Positions 1 to 8,184 of a DNA stretch of 21,327 bases are shown piece after piece; within the stretch, counting starts at the first letter, position 1; each line of letters starts with the position of its first letter. The stretch spans positions 1 to 21,327 of the forward strand of contig DBEG01000159.1 of assembly GCA_002293965.1 (NCBI GenBank), written 5' to 3'. The position numbers and the translations under genes were made by a program. The notes under the pieces were generated by a model. The model was not told where the DNA came from. It saw only the letters and a program-made list of their open reading frames with translations, and made no database searches. The DNA is from Actinobacteria bacterium UBA912 (GTDB lineage: Bacteria > Actinomycetota > Coriobacteriia > Anaerosomatales > UBA912).

Positions 1-202
1 GATGGCTCACCGGGGCTGGCAGCATCGCGTGGGCCAATGCGCCCCTATGCAGTACGGAGTCCCAAAGTGCTATTCCGACACAAGAACCAAGAGCTTTGGT
101 CACCAGGTAGTCTGGATGTTCGGCAACACCGAGCGCGCCGAGAGCGACTTCCACAGCGCTCCCGCGCGATTCACTGCTATCAAACCTAGAGATCGGTGTC
201 AT
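1..202 (-). CDS. cheD: Chemoreceptor glutamine deamidase CheD (partial, 3' end beyond window)
   Basis: The minus strand is open from an ATG at 202 to the window edge (67 codons). CheD deamidates receptor glutamines and, in Bacillus- and Thermotoga-type systems, is bound by CheC and stimulates its CheY-P phosphatase activity. Seen directly: the motif LGSCVGIALWD with Cys41, followed by AHAMLP with His58, and Thr35 six residues before the Cys. The Thr/Cys/His spacing (6 and 17) is that of the CheD catalytic triad. The start lies 6 bases past the cheC stop, so it is the last visible gene of the chemotaxis operon. The C-terminal half is outside the window. Family assignment is firm; the exact start is likely but has only a weak ribosome-binding site. 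Confidence 0.9.
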   Translation of the reverse strand, partial: MTPISRFDSSESRGSAVEVALGALGVAEHPDYLVTKALGSCVGIALWDSVLHRGALAHAMLPAPVSH

Positions 203-208
203 GTGCGA

Positions 209-820
209 TCACTTGACTCCAAGTCGTCCGAGGATGACCTCTAGGGCCTCTGTATCCGGCAAGAAAAGCAGAGCCGTGTCCACGAATGCATCCTCGCTCG
301 AGAATATGGTTCTGACGAAGATGGTCTCCTCGGACGAAAAACTCATCTGTACCGCAATGCTTTCCAATACGGCACCTGCCATATCGAGTGCAAAGTGCGG
401 CGTGTTCGGCAATACGTTCATATCCGTCATTCGGCCTATGGCCGCAGCGAATGCAGCGATCAGGATAGAAGCCGTATGGATCAACAATCTTTCCTCTTCG
501 AGTCCGAACGTCATTGCGGTCTTGGGTGGACGCCCGCGCATCATATCCACCAGGCCCAGTGACGAATCGCGGTCGGCCATGAACAGCATGTTCGCGTGGG
601 CATCCCCGAGGAGCTTGACGAACACCGCTCCAACCAGCCTTTCGGGCCCACCAAACACGTTCGGAACGTCGGAGAAGGGGACTATTTCCAGAGTTGGAGT
701 GGAAATCCCGATGGGATTGTCAGTCAGCTGAGAAAGGGCAGTGGCGGCATGACCAGCACCGATGTTGCCTAACTCACGAATCGCATCCAGCTGTAGCTCC
801 GACAACTGTCCGATCTTCAT
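209..820 (-). CDS. cheC: CheY-P phosphatase CheC, second active site degenerate
   Basis: CheC dephosphorylates CheY-P in the cytoplasm and partners CheD. The family has two pseudo-symmetric sites of form (D/S)-x3-E-x2-N-x22-P. The first is intact: Asp12, Glu16, Asn19 and Pro42 with exact spacing, inside ELGNIGAGHAATALSQL. The second keeps the frame and the proline (Pro141), but Glu is replaced by His115, Asn by Ser118 and the leading D/S by Arg111, so it is probably inactive. I chose the ATG at 820 because GAGAGG lies 7 bases upstream. An ATG at 835 overlaps the cheA stop as ATGA and would add five residues, but has no visible ribosome-binding site. Length (203 aa) is normal for CheC. It sits between cheA and cheD. 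Confidence 0.92.
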   Translation of the reverse strand: MKIGQLSELQLDAIRELGNIGAGHAATALSQLTDNPIGISTPTLEIVPFSDVPNVFGGPERLVGAVFVKLLGDAHANMLFMADRDSSLGLVDMMRGRPPKTAMTFGLEEERLLIHTASILIAAFAAAIGRMTDMNVLPNTPHFALDMAGAVLESIAVQMSFSSEETIFVRTIFSSEDAFVDTALLFLPDTEALEVILGRLGVK

Positions 821-831
821 TTGTGATCCTC

Positions 832-2853
832 TCATCCAGAAAAAAGTGTCCGTGGGTCGATGATAAGGGCCACCCTGGCATCTCCCAGGACCGTGGCACC
901 GCTCAGGCCCTTGGTTTCCCGGAACAATGGTGACAGCGGTTTGATGACGGCCTCGGTACGTCCACCTAGGCTTTCAACCACCAAACCTCTCTTACCCCCA
1001 TCTGGACTATTTATCAGGATGATTTGTTCTTTGGAATCGGCTGCCGGGCCGTCGGTGTCACTGAATCCCAGAACACGGTCCAGTCTATACAAGGGGATGA
1101 CCTCGTCGTCGCGATAGACGATGACCGGCATCCCATCGATGGCATCTATCTTCACAGTTTCTGCGGCCAGAACTTCATCCACAAAGCTCAGCGGCAGTGC
1201 AAAAGTCTGCCTCCCAGCGCTTACCAAGAGGACCTGTATGATCGCGAGCGTCAGCGGTAACGTCAGCTCGAAGTCAGTGCCGACACCAACCTTAGAGCGG
1301 ATCGCCAAAGATCCCCCCAGGTACTCGATCTTCCCTTTGACGGCATCCATGCCGACGCCGCGTCCCGAGACCCGGGTCGCTTGTTCGACCGTGGAGAATC
1401 CGGGAGCGCAGGTGAGCATGAGGATATCATCGTCATCGAACGTCGCCCGGTCGTCTGGGCCCACCAGACCGACCGAGCATGCCTTTGCCCAGATGCGCTC
1501 AGCATCGATGCCCGCTCCGTCATCACTGATGGTGATCCGAACAGTATCGCGTTCTCGCTTAGCAGATAGCGTGACTGTCCCCTTGGGCGGTTTCCCAGCT
1601 GCTTTCCGTGCCTCAGCCCTCTCGATTCCATGGTCGATGCTGTTGCGCAAGAGATGAACGATCGGATCTCCGATCTCATCAAGCACAGTGCGATCCAGCT
1701 CGATCCCCAGGCCCTCCATTCGAAAGACTACGTCCTTATCGAGCGCGCGAGCTAGATCCCGAACCATCCGCGGGAACCTGTTGAATATGTTCTCGACAGG
1801 GACCATACGGGTATCCATCACGACATAGCGAAGTTCTGTCGAAATCCTATGCAGGTCTTCCACGGCATCATCCAGAGCACGACTCCCCATCGCTTCAGCG
1901 ATTCGGTCCAATCTGGACCGGAAAGTGATCAGCTCTCCGACCAAATCGACCATGGAGTCCAGATATCCGATCGAGATGCGGACCGTCTGTGTCTCGAGGA
2001 TCATGGGTGTGTCTCTGCGACGGGATGAAACGTCTGATGCATCATGGGCGCTGGAAGCTATCTCGCCGGTTTGCACAGCAGGAGCATCCTCGGAAACACT
2101 GGCGTCAGCGACCTCGGTGACCGCTGTGACCGCTTTCGCGATCTCCGAAGGCGCGCTGGCCGTCTGGACTTTGACGATGAATTCGAGGTCGAAACGCTCG
2201 TCTTCGATATCCCGAGCAGACGGGACGGTGTCCGTGACGGTTCCCAGGTAGTTCAGGCGCTTGATCACCATGTACGCCCTCACGGCTTTCAATACACAGT
2301 CCTCTTCAAGCGTCACAGCAACGGAGTACTGCCGCACGCTCTCGCCTTCGGTCGGCGACAAGGAGGTGGACGCACCTGACTCGGCAGGAGCCACTGCAGG
2401 CGAACGGTCGCTTGCTTTGGAGTCATCACTGCCCTCATCGGAACCATGCGGCGACTCCGTGTCCCAGACATCCGGTGCCTGCATCTCGACGAACCGTGCG
2501 ATCAACTCACTGAAATCAGTGGCTTCTGTTTGGCCCGAGGACTCTTCTGCAATCGACGTACGGACAGCATCGACTGCGTCGAGCATCAGGTCGATGAGGT
2601 CGGCGTCCACCTTGCGATCTCGGTGCCTGACCCGATCCATCAGCCCTTCCATCGTATGCGTGAGCTCGGCAGTCCGCTCGTATCCCATTGCGGCCGACAT
2701 CCCCTTCAGGCTATGCGCACCGCGGAAGACAACCTCGACGTGTGCAAGATCGTGAGGAGTTTCCTCCAAAGCCAGAAGCCCATCTGTCACGGACTGCAAG
2801 TAGTCGGTGCTCTCAGACAGGAAAAGATCCTTGTAGGCGTCCATTTCACTCAT
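832..2853 (-). CDS. cheA: Chemotaxis histidine kinase CheA
   Basis: This is the central kinase of the receptor array: it autophosphorylates in response to receptors and passes phosphate to CheY and CheB. Domains seen in the 673 residues: P1 phosphotransfer (about 1-105) with phospho-His47 in GAHSLKG; a P2-like response-regulator-binding domain (about 174-254); P3 dimerisation (about 291-352); P4 ATP-binding kinase (about 353-535) with N box HLLRNSIDHGIE, G1 DDGAGID and G2 GRGVGMD; and a P5 CheW-like domain (536-673). An acidic, Ser/Ala-rich linker joins P1 and P2. The start ATG overlaps the cheB stop by 8 bases (ATGAGTGA), and the stop lies next to the cheC start, so translation is probably coupled along the operon. 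All kinase motifs appear intact. Confidence 0.97.
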   Translation of the reverse strand: MSEMDAYKDLFLSESTDYLQSVTDGLLALEETPHDLAHVEVVFRGAHSLKGMSAAMGYERTAELTHTMEGLMDRVRHRDRKVDADLIDLMLDAVDAVRTSIAEESSGQTEATDFSELIARFVEMQAPDVWDTESPHGSDEGSDDSKASDRSPAVAPAESGASTSLSPTEGESVRQYSVAVTLEEDCVLKAVRAYMVIKRLNYLGTVTDTVPSARDIEDERFDLEFIVKVQTASAPSEIAKAVTAVTEVADASVSEDAPAVQTGEIASSAHDASDVSSRRRDTPMILETQTVRISIGYLDSMVDLVGELITFRSRLDRIAEAMGSRALDDAVEDLHRISTELRYVVMDTRMVPVENIFNRFPRMVRDLARALDKDVVFRMEGLGIELDRTVLDEIGDPIVHLLRNSIDHGIERAEARKAAGKPPKGTVTLSAKRERDTVRITISDDGAGIDAERIWAKACSVGLVGPDDRATFDDDDILMLTCAPGFSTVEQATRVSGRGVGMDAVKGKIEYLGGSLAIRSKVGVGTDFELTLPLTLAIIQVLLVSAGRQTFALPLSFVDEVLAAETVKIDAIDGMPVIVYRDDEVIPLYRLDRVLGFSDTDGPAADSKEQIILINSPDGGKRGLVVESLGGRTEAVIKPLSPLFRETKGLSGATVLGDARVALIIDPRTLFSG

Positions 2854-3949
2854 AAGCGTCCGACCGTCTCAGTGCACGGCGGATCTGAATCGCCACAGAG
2901 TCAACGGGTACGACATGTACTGCGGCACCTGCACGGACCGCTGTCCCCGGCATCCCCCATACGACGCTGGTCTCTTCATTTTGCGCTATGGTCGCCCCGC
3001 CAGCCGCTTTGACGGCGGTCAGGCCTACCGCACCATCCTTGCCCATGCCGGTCAAGATCACCCCGATGCTATTCTTCCCGTATTCGCTCGCGATGCTTGC
3101 GAATAGTGGATCGGCTGCGGGTCTGACTCCGTGCAGCGGCGGGCCATCATCGAAATGTATCCTGGGACCGGCTGCCGCACTCTTCACCCGCATATGAACC
3201 CCATACGGAGCGATGTAGGCTTTGCCGGACAAGATCGGCATCCCGTCGCAAGCTTCAATCGCCTCGACCCCACCCGCCTTGGATATCCTGCGAGCCAATG
3301 AAGCTGAGAATCCCGTCGGCAGATGCTGGACGACAAGATAAGCCGCTGGAAGAGAGCCTTCCAGTCCGGAAAAGACCTTCTCTAGTGCCGGAGGACCCCC
3401 TGTAGAAGAAGCTATCCCAACCAGATGCGCTGGGGGGTCATCGGATTCCTGCCATGCTCGGTCTGAGTCACCTTGATCCGATTGGGGACGATCGCAGCCG
3501 ATGCTCTTCTCTAGGCACTTCGATATCTCGCGCACCTTGGAAGGGTCTATCCTATATGCGGTGCGGATCTTCTTCAGCAAGAGCTCCGAGAGCTCCGTCA
3601 TCGAGCTTGCCATCCCTGCCCGGGGCTTGCATACGAAATCGACGGCCCCTGCACTAAGTGCCTGATAGGTTGTATCAGAGTCATCCAGGGAGCTGAGCAT
3701 GACAACCCGAGCATCACACTTGTCAGTGATGTAGGGCAACGCTTCGATGCCATTGAGTTCAGGCATCTCGATGTCCAGGGTGATGACATCGGGATTGAAT
3801 CGCTCTGCAAGCGTGATCGCCTCGACCCCGGTCTTAGCCGTCCCGACGATCTCAAGTCTGGGATCGGTTGCAAGTGCCCTGGTCAGCATCTGTCGAGTCA
3901 AAGCCGAGTCGTCCACCACCAGCACTTTGATGCTCGCCGCTCTGCGCAT
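2846..3949 (-). CDS. cheB: Chemotaxis response regulator / protein-glutamate methylesterase CheB
   Basis: CheB removes methyl groups from receptors when phosphorylated by CheA, giving adaptation together with CheR. The 367 residues show an N-terminal receiver domain (acidic pair Asp13/Asp14, phospho-acceptor Asp59 in TLDIEMPELNG, Lys108) and a C-terminal methylesterase with the catalytic triad Ser182 (SSTGG), His209 (VVQHLP) and Asp305 (TGMGKDG). The linker around residues 140-175 is acidic and family-variable. The ATG start lies 4 bases after the cheY stop. The 3' end overlaps cheA by 8 bases. Some CheB proteins also deamidate; with cheD in the same operon, that role probably belongs mainly to CheD here (inference). 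Confidence 0.96.
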   Translation of the reverse strand: MRRAASIKVLVVDDSALTRQMLTRALATDPRLEIVGTAKTGVEAITLAERFNPDVITLDIEMPELNGIEALPYITDKCDARVVMLSSLDDSDTTYQALSAGAVDFVCKPRAGMASSMTELSELLLKKIRTAYRIDPSKVREISKCLEKSIGCDRPQSDQGDSDRAWQESDDPPAHLVGIASSTGGPPALEKVFSGLEGSLPAAYLVVQHLPTGFSASLARRISKAGGVEAIEACDGMPILSGKAYIAPYGVHMRVKSAAAGPRIHFDDGPPLHGVRPAADPLFASIASEYGKNSIGVILTGMGKDGAVGLTAVKAAGGATIAQNEETSVVWGMPGTAVRAGAAVHVVPVDSVAIQIRRALRRSDAYE

Positions 3950-3953
3950 CGGC

Positions 3954-4325
3954 TCAGGGGGTCCGTGGACGCAAGCACTTATTAATGGTATCCAGCACCT
4001 TCGTAGGCTGGAATGGCTTGACCAAGAAGTCCAGGGCGCCTGCTTCGAGCGCCTCCATGATGAGCTTCTGTTGCCCCATGGCGCTTACCATGAGTACACG
4101 TGCGCCAGAATCGGCGTTCATGATCGCCCTGAGTGCATCGATCCCGTTCATCTCCGGCATCGTGATATCCATGGTCACAAGGTCGGGCTTGATTTCTTCG
4201 TACTTCTCGACCGCATCGCGTCCATTCACCGCTTCGTAGATGACAAAACCCTCAGAGGACAAAATGTCCCTGATCATCATCCGCATGAACGCCGCATCGT
4301 CGACGACCAGAACCGTCTTAGACAT
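3954..4325 (-). CDS. cheY: Chemotaxis response regulator CheY
   Basis: Single-domain receiver of 123 residues: acidic pair Asp9/Asp10, phospho-acceptor Asp53 (TMDITMPEMNG), Ser81 at the conserved Thr/Ser position and Lys103 in KPF. It carries the CheA signal to the motor or another output and is the substrate of CheC. The ATG at 4325 was chosen over an upstream one at 4358 because GGAGGGG stands about 8 bases before it and the protein then begins MSKTVLVVDD, as the family does. The reading frame overlaps the end of cheW by 8 bases. The sequence alone cannot say whether the output is a flagellar motor, type IV pili or another process, since no motility gene is in view. Confidence 0.94.
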   Translation of the reverse strand: MSKTVLVVDDAAFMRMMIRDILSSEGFVIYEAVNGRDAVEKYEEIKPDLVTMDITMPEMNGIDALRAIMNADSGARVLMVSAMGQQKLIMEALEAGALDFLVKPFQPTKVLDTINKCLRPRTP

Positions 4326-4815
4326 CCCCGTACCCCTCCGTATCAAAGGACTGCTCAATATCTCCGAGTGTCGCCTTGGGGAGCGCCCTATCCAAGTCTA
4401 TCAATATAACCAGCGCCCCATCCTTATGGGCTACTCCCTCGAATATCTCTCCGTTGCCGCCACTGACAACAGCCTCCGGGGTCGGCTGGATCGAGTCCAG
4501 TTCGATCGGCGTGACTTCATGGGCCGCATCAACGGCCAGCCCCAGCACTCCGGCATCACCCTCGACCACAAGGAATCGGGAACCAGCTCCCCGCACGAAG
4601 GGCTCACGTCCGAGTCGCGTAGCCAGATCGATGATCGGGATGACCCTCCCGCGGAGGTTGATCACTCCCAGCACTGACTCGGGGCACCTGGGTACGGGCG
4701 TGGGTTCTTCATATTCGACGATACTCTGAACCCGGCGGATATCGAGTCCGTACTCCTCACAGCCAAGCCGAAAGATCACATATATCTTGCTGTCCTTGTC
4801 ACCGATGATCGTCAC
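4318..4815 (-). CDS. cheW: Chemotaxis coupling protein CheW
   Basis: CheW links receptor tips to CheA in the signalling array. The 165 residues cover the SH3-like CheW fold, with the typical stretches FRLGCEEYGLDI near the start, VLGVINLRGRVIPIIDL in the middle and ILIDLDRAL near the end. The start is a GTG at 4815, 9 bases past the mcp stop. It has no strong ribosome-binding site, so translation may depend on coupling to the upstream gene. The last 8 bases overlap cheY. The tail after the domain (about 20 residues) is short and has no recognisable motif. Product assignment is secure. Confidence 0.95.
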   Translation of the reverse strand: MTIIGDKDSKIYVIFRLGCEEYGLDIRRVQSIVEYEEPTPVPRCPESVLGVINLRGRVIPIIDLATRLGREPFVRGAGSRFLVVEGDAGVLGLAVDAAHEVTPIELDSIQPTPEAVVSGGNGEIFEGVAHKDGALVILIDLDRALPKATLGDIEQSFDTEGYGDV

Positions 4816-4824
4816 GGCCGATCA

Positions 4825-6138
4825 CTATACCTTCAGCTGACTTACGGCTTCTTCAAGCTTGTTGGCCATCGTGGACAGCTCTTGCGCCGCCGAGGCGATC
4901 TCTTCCATGCAGGCGGTCTGTTGTTCCGTGGCTGCTGCCGTCTCCTCGGCCGAAGCCGCGTTCTCCTCGACGATGGCGGCAACGTCATGCATCGCCGAAT
5001 CCACCTCGGCTGCGCGCGGTACCTGGAGCTTCATGGCCTCGGCGATCGCCTGTGATAGCACGGCGGTCCTGGTTACTGCCTCGTTGATCTGCCGAAGAGC
5101 CTCCCCTGTCTTGCCGACGATCTCGCTGCCCACTTCTACCTCGCGGGTTCCAAGCTCCATATACTTGACTGCCTTGGCGGTCTCTTCCTGCACCTCGGCG
5201 ATCAGGCCCGAGATGCGCTGTGCGGCCTGTGCGGAGCCCTCTGCCAGCTTCCGTATCTCGTCGGCGACTACTGAGAAGCCCCTGCCGGACTCCCCTACCC
5301 TGGCTGCCTCGATGGCGGCGTTAAGTGATAGCAGGTTGGTTTGATCGGCGATCGCGGTGATGACATCCACGATCGAGCCGATCTCGTTACTGCGACGACC
5401 GAGTAGTTCCACCGAAGTGGCAAGGGTCTCGATCGCCTGTTGGACCTCGGAGATCTTGACGATGGCCTCATCTGTGGCTTGCTGTCCGTATGCAGAGTAC
5501 CGAGCTGCCTCCTCGCTGATGCTTGCCGCCTCCTGAGCCTGACCCGAAACCTCGTCTGTGATCTTGTTGATAGCCTCGATCGCGCGAGTGGTCTCGTCGA
5601 TCCTGTGCGACTGCATCTCCGCGCCGTGAGCGATCTGCTGGACCGAGGAGGATATCTCTACCGCCGAGACGGAGACCTCCTCGGAGGATGCGGAAAGCTC
5701 ATCGGAGGCCGCTGCTACTGATTCTGACGACAACCTGACTTGATTGACGATCACGGAGAGTGACTCGATCAGGCGGTTGCACTCCTCGGCAAGTAAGCCG
5801 ATCTCGTCCTTTCGAATCACCTCGACCCTTTGCACTAGATCGCCCTTGCCCACCTGCACCATCACGCCACCCAGGTCGCGCAGGGGCCTGAGCACCCTCT
5901 CTTTGAACTGCCAGCGCCAGAGCAATGTACCGGGGACCGAGAGGAGGACCATGAACACGCAGCCTGCGATTATCACCGGCAGCATCTCTGAGAACGTGAG
6001 ATCCAGCCAGACAGCAGCGAACACGGCGGAGAGTACTAGTCCCGTCAGGACCGGTGGACCGATCGTGGCCCAGGTCAGCAGGGTGAAAGCGAGAGATAGG
6101 CCCCCCTTGACCACGCTACTCCGATGTTCCTGTTGCAT
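4825..6138 (-). CDS. Methyl-accepting chemotaxis protein without an extracellular sensor domain
   Basis: The receptor has 437 residues. The N-terminal 75 residues are hydrophobic (about 14-44 and 50-74) with only a few residues between segments, so there is no room for a periplasmic or extracellular ligand-binding domain. A HAMP domain follows (about 75-128, with KGDLVQRVEV and KDEIGLLAEE). The rest is the coiled-coil signalling rod with the conserved hairpin tip at about 265-300 (IADQTNLLSLNAAIEAAR, then GRGFSVVADEIRKLAE), where CheA and CheW dock. The C terminus ends in SQLKV with no CheR-tethering pentapeptide. AAGGAGG lies about 12 bases before the ATG. It sits between cheR and cheW. Its stimulus is unknown; membrane state, energy state or a partner protein are possible (inference). 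Confidence 0.92.
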   Translation of the reverse strand: MQQEHRSSVVKGGLSLAFTLLTWATIGPPVLTGLVLSAVFAAVWLDLTFSEMLPVIIAGCVFMVLLSVPGTLLWRWQFKERVLRPLRDLGGVMVQVGKGDLVQRVEVIRKDEIGLLAEECNRLIESLSVIVNQVRLSSESVAAASDELSASSEEVSVSAVEISSSVQQIAHGAEMQSHRIDETTRAIEAINKITDEVSGQAQEAASISEEAARYSAYGQQATDEAIVKISEVQQAIETLATSVELLGRRSNEIGSIVDVITAIADQTNLLSLNAAIEAARVGESGRGFSVVADEIRKLAEGSAQAAQRISGLIAEVQEETAKAVKYMELGTREVEVGSEIVGKTGEALRQINEAVTRTAVLSQAIAEAMKLQVPRAAEVDSAMHDVAAIVEENAASAEETAAATEQQTACMEEIASAAQELSTMANKLEEAVSQLKV

Positions 6139-6201
6139 ACGGTGCCGACCTCCTTCTCGTAGAGGCGCGAATCGGGCTTGAACGCACCCTTGGCAAAGGT
6201 A

Positions 6202-7044
6202 TCACAAGCCGTCGGTCTTGCGATATACCCGCTCCCTGCCCTGGATAGATTCGAACTTACCGACCATCGAAGCGGGCATCTTCTCGCTCTTCCCCAAGAC
6301 GAGATAGCCGCCCTTCGTCAGCGAAGACCAGAACTTGTCGAGGATCTTCTCCTGTTGGTCCTTGTTGAAGTAGATGAACACATTGCGGCACAGGATCAGA
6401 TCCACCATCCCCACAGGGCGACCTGAGAAGAGATCCAGCGGACGGAACCTCACATGCTTCGAGACTTTTGGGCGGATCTTGAAGCGGTCGCCGGTGAATT
6501 CGAGATACTTCGCCTGCAAAGTCTTGGGGATGTGCGATGCACGGGTGATCGGGTATTCGGCCTGCTTGGCCACCTCAAGAGCCTTGACATCTAGGTCGGT
6601 GCCGACCACTGAGAAATGAACCTCCTCCCCGTGCCGACCGATGCCCTCCATCAGTGCCATCGCCAGGGAGTAGGGCTCTTCCCCTGTGGAGCATCCAGCG
6701 GACCAGACGCGGATCAAGCGGTTCCTGGAACGCCGCTTTCTATCGATCAATTCCGGTAGCACCTGTTGGCTCAGGAAGCGGTAGACGGAAGCATCCCGAA
6801 AAAAGTCCGTGACATTGATGGTCAGTGTGTCCAGCAGTAGAGCCCGTTCACCTGGCTCATCGTCAAGATGCTGGCAGTACTGTCGATATGACCTCAAGCG
6901 GAGCACGCGCATCCTGGCAGCCACTCGGCGCTCGACGTACGACAGTCGATAGTTCGAAAGATCGATCTGGCAGACATGGCTGATCCTCTCGACCAACCTG
7001 TTGGCATCGCCTTTGTGTCCGGGGTCCTTCGAGGCGCCGATCAA
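6202..7044 (-). CDS. cheR: Chemotaxis protein methyltransferase CheR
   Basis: CheR methylates receptor glutamates using S-adenosylmethionine. The protein has an N-terminal helical CheR domain (ERRVAARMRVLRLRSYRQY region) and a Rossmann methyltransferase domain with the SAM-binding motif WSAGCSTGEEPYSLA, then DLILCRNVFIYF and GGYLVLGKSE. The start is uncertain. No ATG fits. The open frame reaches a TTG at 7068, but the TTG at 7044 has AGGGG 8 bases upstream and leaves a normal leader behind the TACAAT -10 candidate at 7084-7079, so I prefer 7044 (280 aa). It is the first gene of the che operon; mcp follows after a 63-base gap in which I see nothing else. No TPR or other C-terminal extension is present. 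Confidence 0.93.
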   Translation of the reverse strand: MIGASKDPGHKGDANRLVERISHVCQIDLSNYRLSYVERRVAARMRVLRLRSYRQYCQHLDDEPGERALLLDTLTINVTDFFRDASVYRFLSQQVLPELIDRKRRSRNRLIRVWSAGCSTGEEPYSLAMALMEGIGRHGEEVHFSVVGTDLDVKALEVAKQAEYPITRASHIPKTLQAKYLEFTGDRFKIRPKVSKHVRFRPLDLFSGRPVGMVDLILCRNVFIYFNKDQQEKILDKFWSSLTKGGYLVLGKSEKMPASMVGKFESIQGRERVYRKTDGL

Positions 7045-7078
7045 CAGTCTCACCCCTGATGTCCACAAGCACGGAATT

Positions 7079-7084
7079 ATTGTA
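7079..7084 (-). promoter_or_regulatory. Candidate -10 element for the che operon
   Basis: The minus strand reads TACAAT, close to the sigma-70 -10 consensus, upstream of cheR. The expected -35 region about 17 bases further up is poor (TTCCCG-like). A short palindrome, GTAG-GATA-CTAC, overlaps on the upstream side and could bind a regulator shared with the divergent L,D-transpeptidase gene. Prediction by eye only. Confidence 0.35.
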
Positions 7085-7115
7085 GGATACTACCATCTTT
7101 CGGGAAGGACAGGAC

Positions 7116-8156
7116 ATGAGCTCTCGGTCAAATCTGGTAAAGGCCTTGATCGCCATCTCGACGATTTTGATGTTCGTGACATCAACAGGGCTGACCCTTG
7201 CCCTCGCGAACGACTATCGAATGCGCGACATAGTACCTGCCGAAGTCCACCTGACCGATGGCACCTCACTTTCCGGCCTGGATCGCGATAGCGCCCGCGA
7301 GCTGATGATCGATCGTCTGGACGGGGGCGAGGAGGATCCGTTCACTGTGTCGCTGGGCGATCGACATTTCACCTTCGATGTCGATGACGCGGTGGGTATC
7401 GATGCCGACGCTATGCTGGATGTAGCTCTCTCGGGTAGAACCTCGACCCCTCTCGCGGAAAGAATGTTCTCGCAGATCACGGGCGAATCCGAAAGTGTAG
7501 CCGTAGTGCCGATATACCAGATCGATGAGAACGCCCTGACCGCTTCACTCAAGGCGATCGCATCCAAGGTGGACACCCCACCGGTGGATGCAGCGATATT
7601 CATTGACCAGGGTAGGATCGCAAAGCGCTCCTCGGCGTACGGCCTCAAACTCGAAGTCGAGGAGACCGCAAGGCGCATCACCCAGGCGCTGAGTGCTGGA
7701 GTGAGGCGTGCGGAGTTGTGTGTGACTGAGACGCCACCGGCGATAGCGGACGAGGCCTTGGGTCGGACGATCGTTGTCTCGCTCTCGGAGCGTAGACTTC
7801 GCCTTTATGAGGGCATGGACGTCAAGAAGACCTACCGGGTCGCAGTCGGTGCGCCGGGGCACTCCACCCCCAGGGGCACGTGGGAAGTCATCAACAAGCG
7901 CAGGATGCCGACGTGGCGCAATCCGGGGAGTGCGTGGGCCGCCGACATGCCTGCGGTCATTCCGCCGGGCGTCAACAATCCGCTGGGTACCAGGGCGCTC
8001 GATCTCAATGCGACTGCCATCAGGATCCACGGGACCACGAAGAACTACTCGATCGGAACAGCGGCAAGCCGAGGATGTATCAGGATGCATCGCTGGGATG
8101 TCGAGGCGTTGTTCGAACTCGTGCCGGTGGGAACTCCGGTGCTGATCGTCCGCTGA
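7116..8156 (+). CDS. Exported L,D-transpeptidase (YkuD domain) with N-terminal peptidoglycan-binding-like domain
   Basis: Proteins of this family cross-link peptidoglycan (3-3 links) or attach proteins to it, using a catalytic cysteine. The 346 residues begin with a signal peptide or signal anchor (hydrophobic about 8-31). A middle region of about 200 residues resembles the PG_binding_4/VanW-associated domain found beside YkuD domains. The C-terminal YkuD domain (about 217-346) has His305 (RIHG) and Cys321 in SRGCIRMH, the classic HxnSxGCIRM signature. GGAAGGACAGGAC precedes the ATG. It is the only clear plus-strand gene, divergent from cheR and convergent with the large cytochrome gene, with only 28 bases between the two stops and no visible terminator hairpin. 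Catalytic residues are intact. Confidence 0.93.
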   Translation: MSSRSNLVKALIAISTILMFVTSTGLTLALANDYRMRDIVPAEVHLTDGTSLSGLDRDSARELMIDRLDGGEEDPFTVSLGDRHFTFDVDDAVGIDADAMLDVALSGRTSTPLAERMFSQITGESESVAVVPIYQIDENALTASLKAIASKVDTPPVDAAIFIDQGRIAKRSSAYGLKLEVEETARRITQALSAGVRRAELCVTETPPAIADEALGRTIVVSLSERRLRLYEGMDVKKTYRVAVGAPGHSTPRGTWEVINKRRMPTWRNPGSAWAADMPAVIPPGVNNPLGTRALDLNATAIRIHGTTKNYSIGTAASRGCIRMHRWDVEALFELVPVGTPVLIVR

Positions 8157-8184
8157 CCGCGCGCCGAGCATGAACGCGAGCGAT

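Noticed and set aside
8157..8184. Terminator between the convergent L,D-transpeptidase and cytochrome genes
   Set aside because: The 28 bases hold only a direct repeat (ACGCGAG twice, partly overlapping the coding end), no hairpin or T-run.
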